Shown piece after piece: positions 30,745 to 39,154 of a DNA stretch of 64,000 bases. The stretch's first letter is position 1. Every line of letters starts with the position of its first letter. The stretch is from the NCBI RefSeq assembly GCF_017349295.1, contig NZ_JAFMPK010000024.1:35864-99863 (forward strand). The letters run 5' to 3'. The stretch comes from Myceligenerans salitolerans (lineage in GTDB: Bacteria > Actinomycetota > Actinomycetes > Actinomycetales > Cellulomonadaceae). Below the pieces are notes generated by a model, which was not told the DNA's origin, searched no databases, and saw nothing but the letters and a program-made list of their open reading frames with translations. A program made the position numbers and the translations under genes.

Positions 30745-32208
30745 GTGATCGTGTCAACCCCTTCTGGTGCCAAGCCCGAGCTGGAACTCCTGCGCCGTGC
30801 ACTCGGCGTGCTGACCGAGATGGCTCCGGCAGCGACCGATCTCGGGGAGGTCTTCCGCGCCGCGGGACACGAGCTCGCCCTGGTCGGTGGGCCGGTGCGG
30901 GACGCGTTCCTCGGGCGCGCGAGCAACGACCTCGACTTCGCGACCTCGGCGATGCCCGACGAGACGCAGCGACTCCTCGCGGCCTGGGGAGACGCGCACT
31001 GGGACATCGGTAAGGAGTTCGGCACGATCGGCGCGCGCAAGGGCGACGTCGTCGTCGAGGTCACCACGTACCGCACCGACAGGTACGATCCCGAATCGCG
31101 CAAACCACTCGTCGAGTTCGGTTCGTCTCTCGACGGTGATCTCTCACGACGGGACTTCACCGTCAACGCGATGGCGGTGCGGCTGCCGGAGCTGACGTTC
31201 GTCGATCCGTACGACGGTCTCACCGACCTCGCGCGGAAGGTGCTCCGCACGCCGATCGCGCCGGAGCGATCGTTCGACGACGACCCGCTGCGGATGATGC
31301 GCGCGGCGCGGTTCGCGGCGCAGCTGTCGTTTCACGTGGAACATGGCACGCTCGCGGCGCTGGTCGCGATGGCCGCGCGGATCGAGATCGTCTCCGCCGA
31401 GCGGGTGCAGGCGGAGCTGAGCAAGTTGGTCACGGCGCCGAACCCGCGCGCCGGGCTCGAGGTGCTTGTTGACACCGGCCTCGCCGACCACGTGCTACCC
31501 GAACTGCCGGCGCTGCAGCTCGAGATCGACGAGCATCATCGCCACAAGGACGTGTACGAGCACTCACTGATCGTGCTGGATCAGGCGATCGCGCAGGAGA
31601 CCGGGCCGGACGGGCCGGTACCGGCACCGGACCTCGTGCTCCGGCTCGCCGCGCTGCTGCATGACGTGGGCAAGCCCGCGACCCGGAGGTTCGAACCGGG
31701 CGGGGGAGTGTCGTTCCACCACCACGAGGTGGTGGGCGCCAAGATGGTGTCGAAGCGACTGCGGGCCCTGAAGTACGAGAAGCAGGTGGTCAAGGACGTC
31801 GCGCGCCTCGTGGAACTGCACCTGCGGTTCCACGGCTACGGGGACGGGGAGTGGACGGACTCGGCGGTGCGTCGGTACGTGACCGACGCCGGCCCACTGC
31901 TGGAACGCCTGCACAGGCTCACCCGTGCCGACTGCACCACGCGAAACCGTCGTAAGGCGAAGCGGCTGTCCGACGCATACACACACCTCGAGAAGCGCAT
32001 CCACGCGCTCCGTCAGCAGGAGGAGATCGACGCGATCCGGCCCGATCTCGACGGGAACCAGATCATGGAGATCCTCGGGATCGGTCCCGGCCGCGAGGTC
32101 GGGCAGGCGTACAAGCACCTGCTGGGGCTGCGGATGGAGCGAGGGCCGCTCGGTGAGGACACCGCCACCGAGGAACTCAGGAAGTGGTGGGCCGACCGGG
32201 ACGCCTGA
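30745..32208 (+). CDS. cca: CCA-adding tRNA nucleotidyltransferase
   Basis: A 487-residue class II nucleotidyltransferase that adds or repairs the tRNA 3' CCA end. The head has LVGGPVRDAFLGR and the catalytic NDLDFAT; RRDFTVNAMA and the DDPLRMMRAARFAA helix follow. An HD domain is present (LAALLHDVGKPATR), as in many actinobacterial enzymes. Start could be GTG 30745 or GTG 30751, both after GGGAGA. A parS-like site lies in the coding sequence. Confidence 0.95.
   Translation: MIVSTPSGAKPELELLRRALGVLTEMAPAATDLGEVFRAAGHELALVGGPVRDAFLGRASNDLDFATSAMPDETQRLLAAWGDAHWDIGKEFGTIGARKGDVVVEVTTYRTDRYDPESRKPLVEFGSSLDGDLSRRDFTVNAMAVRLPELTFVDPYDGLTDLARKVLRTPIAPERSFDDDPLRMMRAARFAAQLSFHVEHGTLAALVAMAARIEIVSAERVQAELSKLVTAPNPRAGLEVLVDTGLADHVLPELPALQLEIDEHHRHKDVYEHSLIVLDQAIAQETGPDGPVPAPDLVLRLAALLHDVGKPATRRFEPGGGVSFHHHEVVGAKMVSKRLRALKYEKQVVKDVARLVELHLRFHGYGDGEWTDSAVRRYVTDAGPLLERLHRLTRADCTTRNRRKAKRLSDAYTHLEKRIHALRQQEEIDAIRPDLDGNQIMEILGIGPGREVGQAYKHLLGLRMERGPLGEDTATEELRKWWADRDA
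31329..31342. promoter_or_regulatory. parS-like site in the cca gene
   Basis: GTTTCACGTGGAAC, one substitution from the core, 10 kb beyond parB. It codes for part of LSFHVEHGTL. Confidence 0.75.
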
Positions 32209-32276
32209 TTCCCTCGGCGGGGCCGTCGCCACGCTACCCGGCGGGCGTGGAGCGCGCGGGTCGAGACATGCGTGGG

Positions 32277-33227
32277 TCAGACGTGCGTGGGATCGAAGAG
32301 CGCGCTGACCGACTCGCCGGAGTGGATGCGGCGCACTGCCTCGGCGAAGGCCGACGCGACACTGATGACCGTCAGCTTGTCGTGAGCGACGAGCTCGGTG
32401 GACGGAACCGTGTCCGTGGTGACGATCTCGACGACGTCCCGGTCGGCCGCGATCCGATAGAGCGAGTCTCCGGCGAAGATGCCGTGCGTGCACGCGATAC
32501 GCACCGAGCGGGCACCGTGCTCACGGAGCAGGTCGAGGAGTGCGGAAATGGTGGTGCCTCCCGCGACCTCGTCGTCGAGCACGATGATGTCGCGGCCGCC
32601 CACGTCGCCGATCAGCGAGGTGATCTCGACGCGGTTGTCGTTGAAGCGCTCCTTCGCCGCCGCCGCGACCGGCACGCCGAGCATCTTCGCGAACGCGCTC
32701 GCCGGCTTCGCGTTGCCGAGATCCGGTGAGACGACGGTCGTCTTCGACAGGTCGTTCGACGAGAAGTGCGAGGCGAGCTCTCGCAGCGCGTTGAGCTGAT
32801 CGGTGGGGACACGGAAGAACGCGTGTACCTGCGGCGCGTGCAGCGTCATGGTGAGGATGCGCCCGGCGCCCGCCGTCTCCAGCAGATCGGCGACGAGCCG
32901 GCCACCGATGGAGATGCGCGGCGCGTCCTTCTTGTCGGACCGTGCGTAGGCGAAGTGCGGCATGACCGCCGTGATGCGCTGCGCCGAGGCTCCCTTCGCG
33001 GCGTCGATCATCAGCAGCAGCTCCATCAGGTTCTCCTGGGTCGGAGTGATGATGGGCTGCACGAGATAGACGTCTCGCTCGCGGCAGTTCTCCATGAGCT
33101 GCGCCTGGAGGCAGTCGTTGGCGAAGCGGCTGATCTCCACAGGGCTCAAGGGCACGCCGAGGTCAGCACACATCTTCTGAGCGAAGCGCTGACCCGCGGT
33201 GCCGGCAAACACCCGAACCTCGGCCAT
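32277..33227 (-). CDS. Ribose-phosphate pyrophosphokinase family protein
   Basis: A 316-residue Prs-family protein, which in typical members makes PRPP from ribose 5-phosphate and ATP. The subunit layout is complete: YLVQPIITPTQENLMELLLM, YARSDKKDAPRISIGGRLVADLL and a second half with PRPP-loop-like LDDEVAGGTTISALL. In the canonical loop the fifth position is Asp (DDMIDTAGT); here it is Ala. HAPQVHAFF also departs from the usual HADQIQGFF. It may be a divergent paralogue with altered activity; another prs gene elsewhere would be expected. Confidence 0.88.
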   Translation of the reverse strand: MAEVRVFAGTAGQRFAQKMCADLGVPLSPVEISRFANDCLQAQLMENCRERDVYLVQPIITPTQENLMELLLMIDAAKGASAQRITAVMPHFAYARSDKKDAPRISIGGRLVADLLETAGAGRILTMTLHAPQVHAFFRVPTDQLNALRELASHFSSNDLSKTTVVSPDLGNAKPASAFAKMLGVPVAAAAKERFNDNRVEITSLIGDVGGRDIIVLDDEVAGGTTISALLDLLREHGARSVRIACTHGIFAGDSLYRIAADRDVVEIVTTDTVPSTELVAHDKLTVISVASAFAEAVRRIHSGESVSALFDPTHV

Positions 33228-33310
33228 GGGGGAAGTGTAGGCGCGACGACGATCTCCCGCCTAGCCTGCCGTGCCAGGTGCTCGAACCTCCGGTAGCAGG
33301 TGCGCGAAGA

Positions 33311-33353
33311 AGTGCGGCGCGGCGCCTGCGGAAGGCAGGCACCGCGCCGCACT
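33311..33353 (-). terminator. Terminator of the MFS transporter gene
   Basis: A 12-bp perfect stem (33311-33322 with 33342-33353), extended by six inner pairs after one mismatch, lies 68 bases after the transporter stop and before the prs-family gene. Confidence 0.75.
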
Positions 33354-33420
33354 GGTCGCGTCAGCAGGAAGGGATGGCAGACCGAGGCCACCGCCCGGAG
33401 ACGGCAACTCGGTCCCTACA

Positions 33421-34941
33421 TCAGTGAACCGGGCCGCCCTCGACCCGCTTGATGCGAGCCGCCAGGAGGATGGCCGTGGCAACGACGATGGCGCCCACCA
33501 TGAATGCCAGCCGCGCCCCTCCGGTGAGCGCCTCGGCCTCGGAAGCCCCGCTTTCCTCGAGTCTGGTCGAGCGGATCGTCATGAGCGCGACGAAGAGCGC
33601 GGTACCCGCGGCACCGGCGACCTGCTGCACGGTGTTGATGGTCGCGGACCCGTGCGAGTACAGGTGCATCTCCAGATCCCCCATCGCGGAGCTGAAGAGC
33701 GGCGTGAACGTGAAGCTGAGGCCCACCATGAGCACGAACTGCGCCAGGACGACCTGCCACAGCGGTGTTCCCGTGTTGATGGTCGCGAGCAGAACCACCG
33801 CGAGAGTCACCCCTGCGAGTCCCGGGATCATGAGGGGACGCGGACCGCGCTTGTCGTACAGGCGGCCCACGACCGGGCCGAGGAGCCCCATCGCCAGACC
33901 ACCCGGGAGGACGACGAACCCCGCCAGCGTGGGTGAGTAGCCCATCGCGTTCTGCAGGATCAGCGGCAGAAGGATCATGGAACCGAACATCGCGATCATG
34001 GCGATCGCCATGATCCCCACCGCGAGCCGGAAGTTCCCCGAGCGGAACGTGCGCAGATCGAGCAAGGCCGAGTCGGTGCGCTGACGGGCCAGCTGACGCC
34101 AGACGAACGCGCCCAGCGCCACCACGCCGACGCCCAGAGGCACGTAGGGGCTCATGACCGACGCCTCGTCCGCCGACTCGCCGAGCTGCGAGAGACCCCA
34201 GACGACACCGCCGAAGGCGAGCAGCGAGAGCAGGATCGACAGCGGGTCGATCGGCTGGCGCTCCTTCTCCCCGACATCACGCACCCACAGGATCCCGGCG
34301 GTCAGCGCGAGAGCGCTGACAGGTGTGACGACGGCGAACACCGCGCGCCATCCGGCGAGATCGACGACCACACCCGACATGAACGGGCCCAGGGCGGGAG
34401 CCAGAGCGATGACGAGCGTGATGTTGCCCATGACCTTGCCGCGGATCTGCGGTGGCACGATCGTCATGATCGTGGTCATGAGCAGGGGCATCATGATTCC
34501 GGTGCCCATTGCCTGCACCACCCGCGCGCTCACGAGGACCGCGAAGGTGGGCGCCAACGCGCCCAGCAGGGTTCCCGCGGTGAAGATCGACATCGCCAGC
34601 ATGTAGGCGTTGCGTGTGCCGAGTCGGTTGATCAGATAACCGGTGGTCGGGATCACCACAGCCATGGTCAGCATGAATGCCGTGGTGAGCCATTGGCCGG
34701 TGGTCTCGGTGATGGTCAGATCCGTCATGATCGCGGGGAGCGCGATCGTCATCGTGGTCTCGTTGAGGATGACGGTGAAGGCGGACACCATGAGCAGTGC
34801 GATGACGCGGAAGTGCTCCGGTGTCAGCCTGATCGGGGCGTCGGCCTCGGCCGGTGCGATGTGGTCAGGTCTGTCCAAGGTCCCCACGCCCTCGGGTACA
34901 GCGGATGGACTGTCGTCGATCGTATCGGTTCGTGCACTCAT
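33421..34941 (-). CDS. MFS drug transporter, DHA2 (EmrB/QacA) type
   Basis: A 506-residue proton-driven exporter with about 14 membrane helices. Family motifs include TGYLINRLGTRNAYMLAM (loop 2-3, motif A) and the motif C region GPFMSGVVVDLAGWRAVF. DHA2 pumps export drugs and dyes; the substrate is unknown. The ATG at 34941 has GGAGAGGG upstream and gives a short acidic N-terminus. No regulator gene adjoins it. Confidence 0.93.
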   Translation of the reverse strand: MSARTDTIDDSPSAVPEGVGTLDRPDHIAPAEADAPIRLTPEHFRVIALLMVSAFTVILNETTMTIALPAIMTDLTITETTGQWLTTAFMLTMAVVIPTTGYLINRLGTRNAYMLAMSIFTAGTLLGALAPTFAVLVSARVVQAMGTGIMMPLLMTTIMTIVPPQIRGKVMGNITLVIALAPALGPFMSGVVVDLAGWRAVFAVVTPVSALALTAGILWVRDVGEKERQPIDPLSILLSLLAFGGVVWGLSQLGESADEASVMSPYVPLGVGVVALGAFVWRQLARQRTDSALLDLRTFRSGNFRLAVGIMAIAMIAMFGSMILLPLILQNAMGYSPTLAGFVVLPGGLAMGLLGPVVGRLYDKRGPRPLMIPGLAGVTLAVVLLATINTGTPLWQVVLAQFVLMVGLSFTFTPLFSSAMGDLEMHLYSHGSATINTVQQVAGAAGTALFVALMTIRSTRLEESGASEAEALTGGARLAFMVGAIVVATAILLAARIKRVEGGPVH

Positions 34942-35175
34942 GTCGGGGTCCCTCTCCGGAGCAGTGTGGGGGCCGAGACCGCGAGCACCTTTGCGCACGA
35001 CCTACGCCAGTACGACGCACGTCCATGGTCGGGTATTCCCTCCCACGAAAGCGACCTGTTTATGGAGACGTCTGCCAGGAGCAGAACTCATCGGTTCCTG
35101 CGGGAGGGGGAGTCCGCGCCGTCGACGGACGGTCGCGCGATCCGGCGGCGTGGCCGGCCTGGGACGGTGCTGCCG

Positions 35176-36498
35176 TCAGGGGGCCGCCTGGGCCGGGTCG
35201 GCAGCCTCTTCGCCGGGATCCATCGGTTCCGGCACCTGCGCCGGCGCGGCCGTTCCCAGAGTCACGCCCTGCTGGGCCATGAACGGCTCGGGGTCCACGG
35301 CACGCGCGTTCATCCGCACCTCGAAGTGGAGATGGCAACCGGACGACGTCCCTGCACCGGCCGGGTCGACACGCGAGTCCCCGCCCATCGACGCGATCTG
35401 CTGGCCCGCCTCGACGACGTCCCCCACCGACACGATGTTCGTCCCCGTCAGAAGGTGCCCGTACGTGGTGTCCAGGCCCAGGCCGTGCTCGATCCGGATC
35501 GTGTTTCCCGTTCCCCAGCCGGTCCCTCCGGAGATCACCACCCGGCCTGCAGCAGCGGCGTACACCGGCGTACCGCAGGCTGCCGCGATGTCCTGTCCCT
35601 GGTGAAACCGCGAGGCACCCGCGATGCCGGTACTGCGGGGCCCGTAACCGGACGCCTTGACACCGACCGCCGGGTTCGCCCACCCACCGGCGCTGACCGC
35701 CGCCTGACCGATCGACCCGCTCAGGCAGGGAGCCGCGGGCGACGCACCCTGGATCGACGCGGACAACGCCTCCAGGTCCTGCTCCTCCGCCCCGCTGACG
35801 AGGCGCATCACCTGCAGCGCGCGGTCCCAGTAGCTCGCGTAGTGGTAGGGGTCGGCGTTCCGTTGTGCCTTGTGGGCGGCGATCGTCGGCTCCATCGCCT
35901 GCCAGCCCTCCACCGCGAGCAACCGGTCGTAGAAGCGCCCTGACGACGCCACCGGGTCGAGCCTCTCCTCGACCGTGCCGAACCACTTCTGCTCCTGGAA
36001 CATCCCGATCGACGAGGTCAGCGTCCCGTCGGGGTTGCGGACGCCGAAGCGGTCGTCACCGTAGGTCAGATTCCGCATCCCCGATTCGCCGAGAGCCGTC
36101 ATCACGGCGATCGCCTGTGCCTTCGCGGGGACGCCACGCTCTGCGCCCACCTGGAGAATCACCGTCGCGTTCTGGAGCTGCTCCGCGGTGAACCCGTTGG
36201 CGGCGCGCTGAGCCCCCTCACCCGCGGCCACCACGACCGAACCGGTCATCCCGCAACCGGCGGCGCCGCCCATGCTCTGCTGCCCCCCGACCATCCCCGC
36301 CACCAGGACCACCATGCCGACCAGCGCGGCCGGCAGCGCGAGGGTCGCGACCCCCAGGACGGCGAGCACGAGCAACGCCCGCTTCGTGTGGTCGTCCTTC
36401 CTCGGGTCACGTCCCCTGGCGGTCGCTCGCCGCGCCGCCCTGCCCAGTGCCTTCGCCGCGATCCTGCCGCCCTGCCTCGCCAGCTGCGACCCGCTCAC
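35176..36498 (-). CDS. Membrane-anchored M23 peptidase with lytic-transglycosylase-like domain
   Basis: A 440-residue protein that ends the T4SS-like operon. A basic N-terminus is followed by a membrane helix (about 40-70), a domain at about 100-215 that looks like the transglycosylase-type domains of conjugation proteins (AIAVMTALGESGMRNLTYG to SIGMFQEQKWFG), and an M23 endopeptidase with zinc ligands in FHQGQDIAA, the catalytic His in TTYGHLLTG and HLHFEVR. It is built to open peptidoglycan so the machine can cross the wall, like VirB1/Tn916 Orf14 proteins. The GTG overlaps the upstream stop (GTGA). Confidence 0.85.
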   Translation of the reverse strand: MSGSQLARQGGRIAAKALGRAARRATARGRDPRKDDHTKRALLVLAVLGVATLALPAALVGMVVLVAGMVGGQQSMGGAAGCGMTGSVVVAAGEGAQRAANGFTAEQLQNATVILQVGAERGVPAKAQAIAVMTALGESGMRNLTYGDDRFGVRNPDGTLTSSIGMFQEQKWFGTVEERLDPVASSGRFYDRLLAVEGWQAMEPTIAAHKAQRNADPYHYASYWDRALQVMRLVSGAEEQDLEALSASIQGASPAAPCLSGSIGQAAVSAGGWANPAVGVKASGYGPRSTGIAGASRFHQGQDIAAACGTPVYAAAAGRVVISGGTGWGTGNTIRIEHGLGLDTTYGHLLTGTNIVSVGDVVEAGQQIASMGGDSRVDPAGAGTSSGCHLHFEVRMNARAVDPEPFMAQQGVTLGTAAPAQVPEPMDPGEEAADPAQAAP

Positions 36499-37103
36499 GA
36501 CGGCGGCCTGATCTGCTCGGCCAGCCAGGGTGAGGCGCCGTCGGCCCGGACGAGCATGACGGTGTAGTCCCCGACATCGGTCGGGACCGTGACCTCGGTG
36601 AGAAGCGTCGAGGACTCGTCGACGACCGACGCGGGGCCGGTCACCTGACGCACCGGGACGTTCCGCGGGTCGACGTCCTCGTAGACGACTCGCGCCTGCG
36701 GCGTGAGAAGCGGTGACAGCTTCTTCCACCACGCGGCGGTGGGCTGGTCGACGTCGGAGAACGCCGTCACAGCGGCGGACGCGGCGGCGCGAGCTGCAGC
36801 CCGGACGCCGTCGTCCCAGGTTGCCGCGACCTGCTCCGCCGGCTTGCTCTCGCTGTCGAACTCCGGCTCCTCGACGACCTCGAGCGCGGGGTCACCGGGA
36901 TCGACCTCGTCGGTCACCGTGTCGGGTGCCGCGCCGGTGTCGTCGGTCGTCGTCCCGTCGTCGCGGGCAGGGCCGTCCTGCCCGGCGGCGGATCCGGCCT
37001 GGACCGCGCCGTTCCCACCGGGACCGTCCTCCCTGGGCCAGCCGATCCATGCCGCCACCACGAGAACGACGACGGTCGCCACGACGATGATCACGCGGCG
37101 CAT
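36495..37103 (-). CDS. Single-pass membrane protein, NTF2-like domain
   Basis: A 202-residue protein with an N-terminal membrane helix (MRRVIIVVATVVVLVVAAW), a Gly/Asp-rich linker and an outside domain at about 95-200 (FSDVDQPTAAWWKKLSPLLT to YTVMLVRADGASPWLAEQI). The pattern fits NTF2-like domains of VirB8-type scaffold proteins and conjugation lipoproteins. It starts on the last base of the VirB6-like stop (TGATG). Function is inferred from context. Confidence 0.68.
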   Translation of the reverse strand: MRRVIIVVATVVVLVVAAWIGWPREDGPGGNGAVQAGSAAGQDGPARDDGTTTDDTGAAPDTVTDEVDPGDPALEVVEEPEFDSESKPAEQVAATWDDGVRAAARAAASAAVTAFSDVDQPTAAWWKKLSPLLTPQARVVYEDVDPRNVPVRQVTGPASVVDESSTLLTEVTVPTDVGDYTVMLVRADGASPWLAEQIRPPS

Positions 37104-39154
37104 CAGCGGCCCAGATCTCTCAGATCACGCGAGCTCGGGTAGGACACGACACCGGGCGGAGCTGACCGAGCCTGCCGCGCACCGCGCCCGCCCAGTCGCC
37201 GCTCGAGATCTGCCCGGCGCTGGTAGTAGTTGGACATGGCACGCGCGCCGCCGCGGACCGCGCTGCTCACCTTCCTGGCACGCCGGACGAAGCCGAGCGC
37301 ACGTGACCCGCCGACCGCGGCGGCGGACGAGCCCCCGGTCGCGGCGGCCGCGCCCATCTGCAGGCCGGTGCGCGTCACCGCACGCGACGCGTTCGCCATG
37401 CGGTCCCGCAGTTTCTCGGACTCGGTACGTGGTGGCGTCTGGTCCGTGCGCTTGTCGTGCGCGTTGGCGTCGGAACCAGGTTCCTGTGCGCCGACGACGG
37501 CCGGCACCTGGTCGCGATCCTGCTCGCGCAGGGTGTTCGCGGCCTCCGACCATTCGCCCGCGGCGCGACCGCCCGTCGGTGCGGGCTCGCGGGCGTCGTC
37601 CCCGCCGGCGGGTGCGTCGTCGCCGCCCCGGGTCGCCGAGGCCCCGGCGGCTGCCCCCGCCGCGGCTCCTGCCGCCGCAGCACCGGCTCCCTTGGCGGTC
37701 AGGTCCATTCCCGCGGGACCTGCCGCGGCGGGCGCTGCGCCGTCAGCCCCCGCGGCCCCGGACCCGCCGCTCGAACCCGCGGCATCGGAGCCGGCCGCCG
37801 GGGCGGGACCGAGGCCGACGCCGGCCCAGTCCTTCGCCTTGTTGTAGCGCTCGGTCCACTTGGCGTGATTGGCCCAGGGCATCGCCTGTGGCTCACCCAC
37901 TTGTGAGGGCACGCCCGCTGCGGCGAGCTTGTCCGCGAGGTTCCTCAGCCCGGCGCGCACGCTCGTACCCATGAGCACGTAGAACACCGCACCCGCCACG
38001 ACAAGGGTGTTGAACAGGTACAGCCGGACCAGGAACGGCATGCCGTCGGTGGCGTCGTAGAAGCCGAGAAGCATCTGCATCCATGCGACGAGGAACATCG
38101 TCGCCATCGCCACGAGGATGCACCCCAGCCCGATGCTCGCAAACGTCCGGAACAACTGCGCCCGGGTACCGCTCGACACCACACCGACCGGCAGCTGCCA
38201 CAGCAGCTTGATCGCGGACCAGCCCAGCAGGACGACGGCGAAGAGCGTTCCCCCCACGATCACCACGCTCAGGAGCAGGAACACGAATCCGGTGCTCAAC
38301 AGGCTCAGGGTGGAGACCACCTTCGGGGCGTCGATCTGCTTCGCGGCCTCGGCGTAGCTGTCGTCGCAGTCACCGATGCGTTCGACCGCGTCGTCCGTCC
38401 CGACCGCGTCGGTGTAGGTGCCTTCGCAGCGGGTGTCGTCGATCATCGAGCCGTAGTTGATGATCTGGTGCGGTGTCCGGATGAGGGTGTCGACGAGCTG
38501 GCCCTTGAGACCGTCCCGGATCACGGTGGCGTCGCGCTCGAAGGAGGCGCCCTCGGTCGCGAACCCGGTGGCGATGTCCATACCGGCGTCGCGAGACTGC
38601 ATGATGATGCCGCTCTCGCTCCCGATGGTGCCCATCGGGTTCGCGAGGAAGCCGGTCGCGAGGGCCGCGATGACGCAACCGATGATCAACTCCATGAAGC
38701 CGCCTGCGTACCGGCCCTTGAGCAGCCAGAACCCCACCACGAACGCCAGAATGATGAGGGTCAGGCTGAGCAGCCCGATCTGCGAGATCATCGACTGCAC
38801 GATGAGACTCAGACCGGCCAGCGGCGACAGCACGTAGCCCAGCCAGTCCATGCCGAGCACCCAGTCGAGCACCCAGATCTGGACGGCGACGATGTCGCGG
38901 TACCACGACCAGAACATGCCGGCGAGGGTGGAGAAAATCTCGGAGTCCACGTTCATCGGATTCCATGCGGATCCGGTGTCCCACTGCAGGACGAAGCGAT
39001 CGGTGGAGACGCCGCTCGTGTCCTCGAGCCGGAGGCCGGCGATACCGGCCGATCCGGCGTCGTCGGCCTCCTCGGCGGCGCGAAGGGCGGAACCGACGCC
39101 GCCCGTCGTGGGCGGGCCGAACCCGTGGAGGGCGGCAGCGGGCGCAAGAGTCAT
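37103..39154 (-). CDS. VirB6/TrbL-like polytopic membrane protein
   Basis: A 683-residue protein. The first 450 residues hold about seven membrane helices and a large loop with paired cysteines (DDTRCEGTY, GDCDDSY), probably outside. The last 230 residues are Ala/Gly/Asp-rich and disordered with a basic end. This is the layout of VirB6/TrbL channel proteins, including the long cytoplasmic tails seen in gram-positive systems. The ATG overlaps the VirB4 stop (ATGA). Confidence 0.8.
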   Translation of the reverse strand: MTLAPAAALHGFGPPTTGGVGSALRAAEEADDAGSAGIAGLRLEDTSGVSTDRFVLQWDTGSAWNPMNVDSEIFSTLAGMFWSWYRDIVAVQIWVLDWVLGMDWLGYVLSPLAGLSLIVQSMISQIGLLSLTLIILAFVVGFWLLKGRYAGGFMELIIGCVIAALATGFLANPMGTIGSESGIIMQSRDAGMDIATGFATEGASFERDATVIRDGLKGQLVDTLIRTPHQIINYGSMIDDTRCEGTYTDAVGTDDAVERIGDCDDSYAEAAKQIDAPKVVSTLSLLSTGFVFLLLSVVIVGGTLFAVVLLGWSAIKLLWQLPVGVVSSGTRAQLFRTFASIGLGCILVAMATMFLVAWMQMLLGFYDATDGMPFLVRLYLFNTLVVAGAVFYVLMGTSVRAGLRNLADKLAAAGVPSQVGEPQAMPWANHAKWTERYNKAKDWAGVGLGPAPAAGSDAAGSSGGSGAAGADGAAPAAAGPAGMDLTAKGAGAAAAGAAAGAAAGASATRGGDDAPAGGDDAREPAPTGGRAAGEWSEAANTLREQDRDQVPAVVGAQEPGSDANAHDKRTDQTPPRTESEKLRDRMANASRAVTRTGLQMGAAAATGGSSAAAVGGSRALGFVRRARKVSSAVRGGARAMSNYYQRRADLERRLGGRGARQARSAPPGVVSYPSSRDLRDLGR

